DNA of 64,000 nucleotides from Chersky-265 sp035275285 (GTDB lineage Bacteria > Fibrobacterota > Fibrobacteria > UBA11236), in contig DATENA010000068.1 of assembly GCA_035275285.1 (NCBI GenBank), forward strand, positions 1 through 64,000, written 5' to 3'. The position numbers were made by a program, and so were the translations under genes. A model generated the notes under the pieces. The model saw only the letters and a list, made by a program, of their open reading frames with translations. It had not been told where the DNA came from and made no database searches. Position 1 is the stretch's first letter. Every line of letters starts with the position of its first letter. Positions 53,072 to 63,068 of the stretch are shown piece after piece.

Positions 53072-54292
53072 CTATGCCTGAGGAGCATCCGCGAGGGTCC
53101 GTTCGATGGTTTCGGCGGCCCGCGCCCAGGTGAAATGTTCCAGGACGAATTGCCGGCCTTCTTCCCCGCGGCGCCGGCAATAGCCGGGATTGCCCAAGAG
53201 CCGTTCGATGGCCGCGGTCAGGTCGGCCACCTGTCCCAAGGGAAAGTATTCCAACCGGTCCCCGAAAACGGAGCGGAAAATGGCCAAGTCGGAGGCCAGG
53301 CAGGGTTTTCCGAAATACAACGCCTGCATGGGCGGCATGCCGAAGCCTTCGAATTCCGTGGGATAAACGACCAGGTCGCATTGCCGGAAAAGGCTCCATA
53401 GGTCGCCGTCGGAAACGAAACCGTGAAAGTGGATGAATGGGGATCCGGCCGCCTGGGATTTCAGGCCGGCCATCTCCGGCCCCGATCCGCAAACGTGGAG
53501 TTCCACGGCATGGTCGAGACGCCGAGAGGCCGCGATCAGATCGTCGACATGTTTGCTCTTGACCAACCGCCCTACGAACAGCAGATGCTTGCGCGAAATG
53601 TCCAACCGCACCGGTTCGGTTTCGGGAGCCTGGTAGGGCATCTGTTCCGGATCGATGCCCGGATGGATCGGTTCCGCTACGGTTTTGCCGTCCAGCCAGC
53701 CGGAGTTGTATTCCCGGGACAAGGCCGAGTTGGGAAACAATATCCGGGATCCCAGGTAGGCCCGGCGCGTGGAGTCCCACAACCTGCGCGTAAAAGGGTC
53801 GGCGAAATTGCGGAACATTTCCTCGCCATACACTTCCCGCATCCAGGGAGGGCATTCGTAGACGAAATTGGCCACCGGGACGCGGAACGAGCGCCCCAAG
53901 GCTTCGGCCTTGATCGCGGAATAGGTCAGGAATCCCAGGATCCAGTCGGGCCGGAGCCGGCGGATCGTCCTGGGAAGCAGCCACCTTTCCCCGAAACGGG
54001 ACAGCATCCGATCCAATTTCGTCAGAATCCGGCCCCGCCTCGGCAGGTTCGGCCGGAAACTCAACGACAGGTTGGCGTCGGTCCGGACCCAATGCATGTC
54101 GTGCACCCCGTAAATATGGACGCTATGGCCGCGGCGGGCCAGGAACTCGCCGAATTTGTAGATGGCATAGCAACCGCCGGCGGCGGCATGGGGTTGATCG
54201 TTCTCTATGATGAACAGCAATCTCAAGACGGCCGTAGCCTTGGCGGTTTCCGGCCCCAAGGCCCGTTCGGTCGCTTCGGCGATCCTTTTCAA
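53072..54292 (-). CDS. GT4-like glycosyltransferase
   Basis: The 406-residue product is a GT-B enzyme. LLFIIENDQPHAAAGGCYAIYKFGEFLARRGHSVHIYG is the N-terminal domain; KHLLFVGRLVKSKHVDDLIAAS and YPTEFEGFGMPPMQALYFGKP are donor-side motifs. The E-x7-E position reads E...Q here, so the second Glu is replaced. The ATG overlaps the upstream glycosyltransferase stop by 4 bases. Donor and acceptor unknown. Confidence 0.88.
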   Translation of the reverse strand: MKRIAEATERALGPETAKATAVLRLLFIIENDQPHAAAGGCYAIYKFGEFLARRGHSVHIYGVHDMHWVRTDANLSLSFRPNLPRRGRILTKLDRMLSRFGERWLLPRTIRRLRPDWILGFLTYSAIKAEALGRSFRVPVANFVYECPPWMREVYGEEMFRNFADPFTRRLWDSTRRAYLGSRILFPNSALSREYNSGWLDGKTVAEPIHPGIDPEQMPYQAPETEPVRLDISRKHLLFVGRLVKSKHVDDLIAASRRLDHAVELHVCGSGPEMAGLKSQAAGSPFIHFHGFVSDGDLWSLFRQCDLVVYPTEFEGFGMPPMQALYFGKPCLASDLAIFRSVFGDRLEYFPLGQVADLTAAIERLLGNPGYCRRRGEEGRQFVLEHFTWARAAETIERTLADAPQA

Positions 54293-55548
54293 GCAGAAAC
54301 CTCGGTTTCCCTGCCGGCGAATGCAAGGTGCGGTCGATTGGGGGCCTCGAAAAGCTTCCGGAACAGGGAAACGGATCGGACGAGATCAAAGTGCGCAGCG
54401 GCTGTTTCAGCTTCAATTCCAAACCGTTTCCGAAGCGTATCGTTTCCCATCAGTTCACCCATCGCTTCGGTCAAGCTGAGCGCCGATCCCGTTTGGAACA
54501 ACCGGCCGTCCACCCCGTCCCGGATCATCTCGGGGATGCCGTGCAGGGCGGGCGCGATGACGGGCAGACCACAGGCCAACGCTTCCAGGATGACGAAGGG
54601 CGAGCCTTCGCTGACGCTGGTCAGGAGGAATATATCGGCCCGGCGATATTCCAGCCATACCTCATCCTGGGGAATGGCTCCCACCAAGGTGACCCTGGTT
54701 TCCAATCCGAGCGTCCGAATCTGCGCTTCCAGGTCGGAGCGCAGGGGCCCCTCCCCCACCAGGCGCAGGTGGAACTCGAAGCCGCTGCGCGCCGCCTGGG
54801 AACAGGCCTCCAGCAGCAAGTGCTGGGCTTTTTGCCAGATCAGGCGGCCCACTGAAAGCAGGCGCAGGGGAGACCGGCCGGAGAAGGACGCATGTCTGGC
54901 CGGGTTCCGCCCCTCGGCGGGGGGTATCCTGTTCCTATCGATGCCGAACGGAATGACGTGCAGGGTATGGCGCAGAGGCGCCGGAATCTTGGGTCTCAGG
55001 AAGGCGGCATTGTACTCCGTGGCCAGCCGCGTGAACCGGGCGTGGCCGAGCTTTTCGGCATGTAGGACCCGGTCCACGAAAATGTCGCTTCCATGCGCCG
55101 TCAGGCTATAGCTCATGCCATGGATCCGGTTCAGGAAATACGCGACGGACGCTCCGCCGAACAGGAAATGGGCATGCACATGGCGGCACCCGCGCTCCCG
55201 GATTTCCGGATGGATGTAAACGGCTTCGGCGAAATGGTACAGGGTCCTAACCCGGTTCCGGATCCCCAGTCCGCGTTTGGCCAGAATCCACGCGATGCAG
55301 GAGAGGTAACTCCACGGTTTCTGCGCCAGGACCTTCAGATGCCGGGCGAAAAAAGGACCTTTGCGGATGGGAAAGATATACCGCGTCTCGCGGACGAACC
55401 GTTCGAAGGCGGAAGGATATTCCTTCGCGCCGGGTTTCTGCACGGCGAACAGGGCCAGTTCCGCGCCCTGCCTGCGCATTTCATCCACTTCGTCGTTGAT
55501 GAAGGTACTCGAGTACTGCGGGAAGGTGTGGATGAGGTAGGCCATCAT
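54289..55548 (-). CDS. GT4-like glycosyltransferase
   Basis: The 419-residue product starts at the ATG overlapping the deacetylase stop (ATGA); another ATG lies 9 bases upstream. It has AYLIHTFPQYSSTFINDEV at the start, LLSVGRLIWQKAQHLLLEA, and LTSVSEGSPFVILEALACGLPVIAP with an intact E-x7-E motif. HVHAHFLFGGASVAYFLNRI resembles colanic-acid-type transferases. It is a second GT4 enzyme of the same operon, coupled on both sides. Confidence 0.9.
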   Translation of the reverse strand: MMAYLIHTFPQYSSTFINDEVDEMRRQGAELALFAVQKPGAKEYPSAFERFVRETRYIFPIRKGPFFARHLKVLAQKPWSYLSCIAWILAKRGLGIRNRVRTLYHFAEAVYIHPEIRERGCRHVHAHFLFGGASVAYFLNRIHGMSYSLTAHGSDIFVDRVLHAEKLGHARFTRLATEYNAAFLRPKIPAPLRHTLHVIPFGIDRNRIPPAEGRNPARHASFSGRSPLRLLSVGRLIWQKAQHLLLEACSQAARSGFEFHLRLVGEGPLRSDLEAQIRTLGLETRVTLVGAIPQDEVWLEYRRADIFLLTSVSEGSPFVILEALACGLPVIAPALHGIPEMIRDGVDGRLFQTGSALSLTEAMGELMGNDTLRKRFGIEAETAAAHFDLVRSVSLFRKLFEAPNRPHLAFAGRETEVSA

Positions 55549-56657
55549 TTGCGCCATGCCAGCAACTCCAATTTCAGCGCGATTTGGGAAAGGTCCTGGG
55601 GAGTGATCACCTTGCGCGGCACCAGGAACGGATCGTCTCCGGGACGGACCGCGCGTTCTTCCGTGGTGACGGCCAATTGCACTCCCGGTACGCGGTCCGG
55701 GCCAAGCGGCCCGGCCGGGCCGGCAGGCTCGGCCGCTTCTCGACGCGAGGAGGTCCGTTCCAGGTCCGACAAGACCTCGTGCGGATACCCCGAAGCCCCT
55801 CCTACGTCCATGGATTCGCCGAATGGATACGCGAAAAACCGGACGTCGAATCCCGCGCCGGCAAGGTCCGTCAGCCCGCCCAGTATTTCCATCCGGCATT
55901 CCGGGGCGGGAATCCGGGCCAGGGAGGGATGGCTGCGGGTATGTCCGCCCAATTCGATGCCGCGCCGCGCCGAATCCAAGGCCTCGGCGAGCGTCATGGT
56001 CTCGCAAGGTGCGGCCACGGCCTCGGACCCCGCCTGGTTGGCCTGCAGCCACTCCAGGAAAAGCCCGCGGGTCGGCGTATCCAATCCCTTGGAGCAATCC
56101 AGGATCCGTTGCAACCCGGCCTTGCCGGAGTTGCCCGGGTCGTCCGCGAACGCGTCCAAGGCTTCGACCAATTCTTTCGGCAGTCCGGCGGCGGCATCCG
56201 GGGCCGGAGCTTTCCCGTTCCAGAGCTTGAGCCGCATCCATAGGACATCGTACCAATAGGGGAGGCGGTCCAACAGCGGACCGGTGGAAATGAAGTAGGT
56301 GGCGGGTAATCGCCTGGAGTTGAGCAACGGCAAAACGATGTGATAGTTGTCGGCATACCCGTCATCGAAGGTCAACGCCACGGAGTCGCGCCGCAGGGTT
56401 TCCCGCCCGGCAAGGTAACCGGCCACCTTGGCCAGGGGAAGGACGTCGAATCGGCACGCGTACCAATCCAACTGTCGCGCGAATTCGGAAGGCGTCGCCG
56501 AAAGCGCGGGTTTTCCGGGATCTTCGTCGACCCGGTGATAGCACAGGACGATAAGCCTGGGGCCCCGCAAGGCGCGTCTCAGGATCCCGGCCATGCGGAT
56601 CGCTCCGGCATGCCGGAGCCACCAGGCCAGGAGTCGTTTGCTTGCGGATGCCCTCAC
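55545..56657 (-). CDS. polysaccharide deacetylase (NodB-type)
   Basis: The product shows LIVLCYHRVDEDPG, SVALTFDDGYADNYHIVLPLLN with the metal-binding Asp, IELGGHTRSHPSLARI with both His ligands, and RFFAYPFGESMD, the NodB motif set. It ends with the LLAWRK tail. The start is uncertain: the GTG at 56657 keeps the conserved SKRLLAWWLRHAG lead, an ATG at 56594 has a GGAG upstream, and the frame runs on to 56831. There is no signal peptide, so it is probably cytoplasmic or membrane-associated. It likely acts on an oligosaccharide made by this cluster. Confidence 0.85.
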   Translation of the reverse strand: MRASASKRLLAWWLRHAGAIRMAGILRRALRGPRLIVLCYHRVDEDPGKPALSATPSEFARQLDWYACRFDVLPLAKVAGYLAGRETLRRDSVALTFDDGYADNYHIVLPLLNSRRLPATYFISTGPLLDRLPYWYDVLWMRLKLWNGKAPAPDAAAGLPKELVEALDAFADDPGNSGKAGLQRILDCSKGLDTPTRGLFLEWLQANQAGSEAVAAPCETMTLAEALDSARRGIELGGHTRSHPSLARIPAPECRMEILGGLTDLAGAGFDVRFFAYPFGESMDVGGASGYPHEVLSDLERTSSRREAAEPAGPAGPLGPDRVPGVQLAVTTEERAVRPGDDPFLVPRKVITPQDLSQIALKLELLAWRK

Positions 56658-56937
56658 CTTTCGATCCGTCCCGGTTTTCGGCCGTTTTCCTTCGAAGAAA
56701 CTGGGACGGGGATGAAGTTCGACCGCCGAGCACTCATTCAAAAGAGACAAAATATACCTGCAGATGGGAGGGGATTGCTCCGGGGTCGAAACGGGAAATC
56801 CCCTGTTCGCCGATTTGAAATCAGTTCGCAATCACCGTAAAATTCCTGGAAGCGTTTCCGCCGAAGAGGATCAAGATCGAAGCAGAGATCGATTCTCCGA
56901 ATCGCACGGTTTGCTCCATTGAGGGATCTCTACCCCG

Positions 56938-57906
56938 CTACATCGGGGAATAGACGCCGAAGGTATAATTGGCGCGGGGCAGGGTCTTCAGGTATTCCTT
57001 TTCGAATTCGAAAAGCGCGTCCAGGATATGATTCGAGGCCTCGTTCTCCAGATAATGGTGGACGGTTCCCTTCAAGACCGGGGCCAGCAGATCACCGCCT
57101 ATCTTTTTCTCTTCGAGGACATGGAACCGTTCGCCGATGGCCGGGAGGATTTCGCCGGATTTAATCCCTTCCGACGGATCGGACAGATACATTCTGACGT
57201 ATCCCGGCGCCCATATCCTGCTTTTGAGGATGGAGGTCCGGTAAAAAGTGCGATGGGACCGGGGAATCAATTCAAGGGCCTGATTGCATTTCCGGACATG
57301 GCTTTCGGTATATTGGTACCGGTTCGGCCCCGTGAATTCGACGATGACCAGCAGCCCGTCCTTCTTGAGATAGGTTTTCACCTTTTCCAGCAACGGGCCG
57401 AGATTGTCGAAATGATGCAGGCAACTGTCGAACAACACGATATCGTATTTGGTTTCGACCTTCAGGTCATAGATATTCCCTACGGAAAACCGGATATTGG
57501 CAAGATTCAAGGCCACGGCTTTTTTCGTGGCCGCTTCGATTCTCGTGGGTGAGATGTCATATCCATCGATGCGCTCGAAGGCGGGGATTTTCGCGAACTG
57601 GATTTCCTTGATTCCGGCCCCGCACCCGGGGGAGAGCATATGGATGTTCGTCCGGCCTCGGAAATATTTATCGACCACGTACTGGGCATAGCCGAGATTC
57701 TCGTCGCCGGTCATGTTTTTCTGGACATATTTCTCGACCTGCGGCAGGTCATACCAATTGATCAACATATTGGTGTGTTTGTTCCACCTTGCGAGGGTCC
57801 TGCTTTTGCCGGAAATCCGCAAAGTCCTCAGAATGGTCTTGAAATAGGACCATTTCGCCTGCAGATAAAAGTCCTGGAAATCCGCAGGGGTTATCACCCG
57901 AATCAT
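56938..57906 (-). CDS. class I SAM-dependent methyltransferase
   Basis: From the ATG at 57906 (GGCGGGAACT upstream) the protein has 322 residues. Motif I is IHMLSPGCGAGIKEIQFAK, followed by IDGYDISPTRIEAATKKA, NIYDLKVETKYDIVLFDSCLHHFDN and KDGLLVIVEFTGPNRYQY. The SCLHHF part marks motif IV. The first 80 residues are specific. It is the first gene of the minus-strand cluster and divergent from the broken hydrolase gene. Substrate unknown. Confidence 0.85.
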   Translation of the reverse strand: MIRVITPADFQDFYLQAKWSYFKTILRTLRISGKSRTLARWNKHTNMLINWYDLPQVEKYVQKNMTGDENLGYAQYVVDKYFRGRTNIHMLSPGCGAGIKEIQFAKIPAFERIDGYDISPTRIEAATKKAVALNLANIRFSVGNIYDLKVETKYDIVLFDSCLHHFDNLGPLLEKVKTYLKKDGLLVIVEFTGPNRYQYTESHVRKCNQALELIPRSHRTFYRTSILKSRIWAPGYVRMYLSDPSEGIKSGEILPAIGERFHVLEEKKIGGDLLAPVLKGTVHHYLENEASNHILDALFEFEKEYLKTLPRANYTFGVYSPM

Positions 57907-58190
57907 AGTTCCCGCCCCCGTTCCGGCTTCTCCGAAGCTCGTGGAAAAAATGGGTTCCAATCGTCCATGCATCCGGACGCATCGTAGCCGAGCAATCATA
58001 GCAAAATCGGTGGATGGCCCGACGACCGGACCGGATCGAAACACCTTCTCCACGCAATCGAAACCGCTCCCGCTTACCATCCTTCCGGTTTTCAACAGCT
58101 ATCATCAGCAGATCACCGCGGGCTATGCGGTGAAGCCCGTCGGCCCTGGTTCGCCCTGACCTTCTGGGTTTCAATCAGCATACCCGCGCA

Positions 58191-58913
58191 GTGGAAGCGG
58201 TCCCGAATGGAATCCCCGACCTGATCGACAAGTATATCGAAAGGTATATGGTCAGAGCGGTTGAGGTTCCTTCCCTGTACGGCGGAACCTCCGCTCCCAA
58301 GGTGGATATTCTCAACTTCGGGTATGGCTTCGAAGGATATTTACGAGAAGGGATTCCGAACATCCAGGTCCTCAACAACGTCATTTTCGGCACCTCCACC
58401 CTTTTGACCATCACCTTCCCGCCTTATTGGACCAGATCCGGATACCGGCCCCAACCCCGCAATCCCGCGATACCATGCCCGGTATTGCTGCACGGAAACG
58501 GCTATGGAGTGGAAAACAACAATGAACAATACGGGAATCCCAACCGTCCCGGAATGCAAAACCCGGATCCGAACGACGTGCTCAACGTGGCCATGGCGCA
58601 TAAAAAGGGTATTGGCGTGATTGCCGTTTATATCAACAATGGCGGCCGGGAATCCCAAGGGATAAACTATGGCCTGTTGGACGCGATTAAGGGCTTTTTC
58701 CAATCCGGCGCTCCCGCCTTTGGCGCGGACATTTCCAGGATAATCGCTTTCGGCGGTTCACGGGGAGGCGGAGAAGCGGCCGTTTGGGGGACCTTGACCA
58801 CCCCGAACGGAATGAACGTACGAACCATCCTCTCCTCGGTTCCCCCGGTCCGGATGGCGAGTTCCGCAGAGCTTTCCTTGTCCACTTTTCCCGGGTTGGG
58901 GGGGCCTTCATGA
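58191..58913 (+). pseudogene. 5' part of a frameshifted alpha/beta-hydrolase-like gene
   Basis: A 240-codon frame that starts at GTG. It has the hydrolase core: PCPVLLHGNGYGVENN (oxyanion-side loop) and RIIAFGGSRGGGEAAVW, where the Ser of GGSRGG is the likely nucleophile. No signal peptide or good Shine-Dalgarno is seen, and the frame is open up to a stop at 58131, so the 5' end may also be damaged. It ends 9 bases after a run of seven Gs (58898-58904). One additional G would join it to the next frame. Confidence 0.6.
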
Positions 58914-60331
58914 CCGGTCTGAACTCGGCCAATGCGTGGAAGGTCGACTACGCGGGAATGACCCGGACGGAAAAAGCCCAAGCGGTTTCCAGAATCATAG
59001 TGGGAACGCCTCCCAATGCCCCCTTGTCCGACGCGGACAACAGATCCACCTATGGCTTTATGCGTGATCCTCAATCCGGGAACGCATTGAAAGCGAAATC
59101 CATGCATTTTGCCACCGGAAGCCATGACTCCTTTTTTCCTTTCGGCTATTTCCTGGAAATGGATAATAAGCTCACCCAGGATGAAATCGGGCATACCACC
59201 CTGATTTCATATGTGGCCGGACATGCCGTTGAAACCGAGTGGGCCGACTTCGAGGCCGCGATCGACAATCTTTACGCTGCAGTTCCGCCGGTGGTGACCG
59301 GAACCCGCCGGAAATTCATCATCCCGGAAAAAGTGCTGTTCACAGAGACCAGCCCGAGTCTCCAGCCCGGCAATGTCTGGATCCTGAGCCCGGAGCTGAT
59401 TGCCAATCCCATCCTCAGCAACCGACCCGCCTATTTCGGCCTGCCCGCCCCCACGCCGGAACAACGGGCAAGCCTTGCCGCGAATCTCGGCTTTTCGGCT
59501 TCCGTGCCCTTGATCATCATCAAGGACAAATCCTTTGAAATCTCCCTCTCCGGCCAGGCCGGAAAAACCTGGGAGGTCCGGGCCCGGTTGGACGCGGGAT
59601 ATGCCGACCTGTACAAGGTAACCGGCCGATTCGGGGATCCCGAGATCGAAATCTACTCGAACCTGGAAACCCCTCCCCCCGCGCCCGTCAAGGAATATGG
59701 ATCGGAGTTCATGTTGTTGAAAGGAATCAGCTTCGCGGAGCTATTGCCGGATGTGGAATGGGAGTTCAAATATGACGGCCGGGAAGTGCCCAACCGGTTC
59801 TCCCCTCAGGTCTCCCAGACGCTGAGAACCGTGGGCCGCCCGGATCCCGATCCCGAACCCTACCATTTTCTGCGTACGGTATCCCGGATCTACGCGAGCG
59901 AAGCCGGTTTTTCGGAAAACTCCTACTATCGTCATGGCAGGTTCAACCCGGCGAATAACGGAGTGGATCAATTCCATACCCTTTTGTTTTCGCCGAATCA
60001 AAAGGCGACCTTGTACCAATCCATCTCGATTCCGGCCCTATCCAAATCCACGCCCGGCACTCTCGGGTTCCGCATTTGGCCGTACTGCACCGGATGCAGC
60101 GCTCCCGACTTGAACGGGGTCCGCTTCGACGGCGATTTGGATTCTTTGCGCTTCGATCTCCGCTTCCAAAACGGAAACGCCATCCCTCATGGGACCATGA
60201 ACCGATTCACGGGCGAGTTCTCCATTCCCTATAACCAATTGCCGGATGCGTCGGGATTTTATACGGCCTGGGTTACCGACGGCAAAGGGGGAACCGACAG
60301 TTCCACCTTCTTCGTGCAGATCAACCCCTGA
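58910..60331 (+). pseudogene. 3' part of the same frameshifted hydrolase-like gene
   Basis: This frame continues the hydrolase: LNSANAWKVDYAGM, then FATGSHDSFFPFGYF with a possible catalytic His/Asp, a beta-rich extension and a C-terminal domain (SGFYTAWVTDGKGGTDSSTFFVQINP). The ATG at 58910 overlaps the TGA of the first part (ATGA), so separate coupled translation is possible, but the continuity across the G-run makes a one-base deletion more likely. The whole protein would be about 710 residues. Substrate unknown. Confidence 0.55.
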
Positions 60332-60572
60332 TTCCCGCAACCGGGACGGGAGAGTCGGGATGGACGCGATGGAAATTTTCAAGCCGGTTGCGGATTTCAT
60401 ACGCGTTACAAACGGCCTTCCTTACCCCATTCCGTCTGTCCATCGGCAGGGGAGGCTCCCAAGCCTTTTGATTCCTAGCCATTGCACTGCCATCCGAAAC
60501 AGGAATATGCCTTTACGCGGACCAACCGGCCATTTTATATCTCTAGCCGGAATTTCGGAATAAAGGTGAGTC

Positions 60573-61751
60573 ATGAACATTGATCGCGATATCCTTTGCG
60601 AGCCGGCTGACCTGGTCCTTGAGGCGCCGGTCCGCAACCGGTCGGCGGAACCGCTGAGCGTCCGCCTTTTCCCCCGCGAATCCAAGGACGCCTTGCGGGA
60701 CAAATGGCGCGAGATGGAGGCGGTCTCCGAGCATACCTTTTTCACCTGCTGGGATTGGATTTCCGGCTGGCTGGACACGGTATCCGCGCAGATCCTGCAA
60801 TGCGAAGTGCATGCCGGCGAGGAACTGGTGGGCCTGGGTCTTTTCGTGGAAAGGCGGGAGCGGCGCATGGGTTTAATCCCCTTCCGGAGGCTGTTCCTGC
60901 ACCGGACCGGCGAACATGCCCTGGACCGCATGTGCATCGAATGGAACGACCTGCTCATCCGCCCCGGGTTCGAGGAAGGCGTGCGCCGAAGCCTCGTCGA
61001 GGTGCTCACCCGGGAGCCGCGGGGAGCGGACGAGGTCGTGTTCGGATACACGCCGGAGGGCCATGATCGCGGCGTCGCGGGGCCCGGTTTCGTTTCCCGC
61101 ATAGGTTATACGCAGGCTTCCCCGTGGGTGGACCTGGCCCGCGTGCGGGCGGAGGGCGGCTTCGACAATACGTTGTCCCACAAGACCCGCGCCAACGTCC
61201 GCAAGAGCCTGCGCAAGGCGGAGGCCCTGGGAAGAATCGAGCTGCGCAGCGCGGCGACCGCGGGAGAGGCCCTGGACTTCTTCCGGGAGGCGGGGCCCTA
61301 TCACATCGAACGCTGGAAGAACGGCAAGCCCGGCCGCCAAAGCGGCTATCTCAATCCGACGTTCCTGGCGTTCCATGAACGGCTGATCCCGGTGGCATTC
61401 GATCATGGCCGCCTGGACTTCGTGAAAGTCACCGCCGGCGGCGTCCTGCTTGCCTACATGTATTTTTTCGTGTACCGCAAGGTGGTCCATTTCTACCAGT
61501 CCGTGGTCAATTTCGCCGGCCTGGAAAACGGGCAACCGGGGCTTATCGCCAACTATCTCTGCATCCAGAAATTCGCGGAACAAGATCTGGAGAAATACGA
61601 TTTCCTGGCCGGCGATTCCCAATACAAGCGGGTCCTGGCGACCGACACCGCGACCCAGATGTACTTCCACTATCGCAAGCGGAGCCTGAAGATGGGCATG
61701 GTGGAAAGATACCTGGCCTGGAAGCACAAATCCCAAATCAAGCAGGAGTGA
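60573..61751 (+). CDS. GNAT-fold acetyltransferase (BioF2/FemAB-like)
   Basis: The 392-residue product has the double-GNAT layout of cellulose-biosynthesis-type proteins (Acetyltransf_6). FFTCWDWISGWLDTV near residue 58 is the 'W' motif. The second half has LSHKTRANVRKSLRKAEALGRIEL, FLAFHERLIP, LLAYMYFFVYRKVVHFYQSVVNF and YDFLAGDSQYKRVLA. The RxNxRKxxRKA stretch and GDSxYK are typical. AAAGGTGAG lies before the ATG. It likely transfers an acyl or amino group in exopolysaccharide or surface glycan synthesis. The TGA overlaps the next gene. Confidence 0.85.
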   Translation: MNIDRDILCEPADLVLEAPVRNRSAEPLSVRLFPRESKDALRDKWREMEAVSEHTFFTCWDWISGWLDTVSAQILQCEVHAGEELVGLGLFVERRERRMGLIPFRRLFLHRTGEHALDRMCIEWNDLLIRPGFEEGVRRSLVEVLTREPRGADEVVFGYTPEGHDRGVAGPGFVSRIGYTQASPWVDLARVRAEGGFDNTLSHKTRANVRKSLRKAEALGRIELRSAATAGEALDFFREAGPYHIERWKNGKPGRQSGYLNPTFLAFHERLIPVAFDHGRLDFVKVTAGGVLLAYMYFFVYRKVVHFYQSVVNFAGLENGQPGLIANYLCIQKFAEQDLEKYDFLAGDSQYKRVLATDTATQMYFHYRKRSLKMGMVERYLAWKHKSQIKQE

Positions 61752-61756
61752 TGACA

Positions 61757-62911
61757 ATGGAATCCGCGCTGGCTTCCGTCGAGCTGACGTTCCAGTTCCT
61801 GTCCCCGGAGATCCGCACGCCTGAGCTCGAGGACAAGCTCCAGGCTTTCAAAGAGAAGTACCTGGGGGGGAGAGGCGGGCGCCGGTTCGCGGCCTGGAAA
61901 TACTGCCAGGGCGTCATCGACTCCGGCGATTGCGTGGTCTTCGCCTCGACGCCCGAGGGCGAGATAGCCGGCCACCTCGGCGCCGTCATGTTCCCTTCTG
62001 TCCCGGGATCCGGCGTTTCCCGGATGGCTTTGGGGACGGAATTCGTCGTCGACGAAAAATTCCGCGGCGGCAAGCATGACGTCATCCGCCGCATGGATAC
62101 CATGCTCGGAGAGCGCTTGGCGGGAAAGGGCGTGGAGCTGATGTACGGGGTGCCGAACAAGCCCGGCTACGTGGTGGCCAAGCGCCTCTACCGGCGAGTG
62201 GACGGAGTGAAATGCGTGTACCTGTCCAAGGTCTTCACCCCAGCCCTGGCGGTTCCGGGCCGGTTCCGCAAAACCGCGCATACCCTGCTTTCCTTCTTCG
62301 CCCGGTCCCAACCGGCCTTGCTCCCTGATTGGGCATGGTCCCGGCCGAAGGCGTTCGAAGCGTCGGAGGTCGATGCTTTTTGCCTCGCTTTCGCGCGGAA
62401 GCTGGAATTCGGGACTTTCCGGAACGCCGCTTTCCTGAACTGGCGCTATGGCGGCGGGGATGGCTCCCGCTATGACAATGTCCAGATCACCGATCGCGGC
62501 AGGGTCATCGGAATCGCCGTGATACGCATGAACCCGCACCGCTGCGTGGGCGCTTTGCTGATGGAGTGCATGGCGCTCGATGACCAAGGCTATGATGCCC
62601 TGTTGGCCGTTTGCATGCGGTTCACCTACCGGCGCGCCCCCGCCCTCACCGTCTTCGGGGTCAAGGACTCCCTGGCATGCGAGGCCTATCTGCGGCATGG
62701 ATTCCGCCACAATGCGGACATACTGCGGGGAATCGAACGCGCGTTGTCATGGGTCCCCGAAAAGGCGCGCAAGCGCCTGATCGCGAAGGCGGAGGAGCAT
62801 TTCCATCTGGACGATTACACGACGCTCTATTACTACCCCGATCCCACCCGTTCCAAGGAATTCTTGAAAGGGCGTTGGTACCTCTCCCTCGGGGAGAGAT
62901 ACGGGTTTTAG
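61757..62911 (+). CDS. GNAT-fold N-acetyltransferase-like protein
   Basis: The product from the ATG at 61757 (AGGAG 8 bases upstream) has 384 residues. The frame also opens at GTG 61748, which overlaps the upstream stop, and at ATG 61751. It has a GNAT-like core: EGEIAGHLGAVMFPS, MALGTEFVVDEKFRGGKHDVI, LMYGVPNKPGYVVAKRLYRRV. The order matches the GNAT acetyltransferases found beside exopolysaccharide and exosortase clusters. The second half (AALLMECMALDD-like strand, LACEAYLRHGFRHNADI) is a further GNAT-like half. Confidence 0.78.
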   Translation: MESALASVELTFQFLSPEIRTPELEDKLQAFKEKYLGGRGGRRFAAWKYCQGVIDSGDCVVFASTPEGEIAGHLGAVMFPSVPGSGVSRMALGTEFVVDEKFRGGKHDVIRRMDTMLGERLAGKGVELMYGVPNKPGYVVAKRLYRRVDGVKCVYLSKVFTPALAVPGRFRKTAHTLLSFFARSQPALLPDWAWSRPKAFEASEVDAFCLAFARKLEFGTFRNAAFLNWRYGGGDGSRYDNVQITDRGRVIGIAVIRMNPHRCVGALLMECMALDDQGYDALLAVCMRFTYRRAPALTVFGVKDSLACEAYLRHGFRHNADILRGIERALSWVPEKARKRLIAKAEEHFHLDDYTTLYYYPDPTRSKEFLKGRWYLSLGERYGF

Positions 62912-63068
62912 GGAGAAACCGTTTCGCCATCCGATTGAAACACGAGCGAGACCCGTAGGGAACGCGCGAAAGCTCTTATCCCAGACATTGACCACTCCCG
63001 TTCGGTTGGCCGGTTCCGCGAGTCCCTGTTCGCGTCCATCGCCGCGGCGGAAAACAGAAGGTGAAGGC

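Noticed and set aside
55557..56256. 5' extension of the second glycosyltransferase frame
   Set aside because: It overlaps the deacetylase gene entirely and lacks conserved sequence; ATGA at 55545-55548 gives a better start.
57941..58159. short plus-strand frame before the hydrolase gene as its missing N-terminus
   Set aside because: A few residues (FNSYHQQITAGYAV) look protein-like, but it starts against the methyltransferase gene, has no signal peptide, and needs another frameshift to join; support is too thin.
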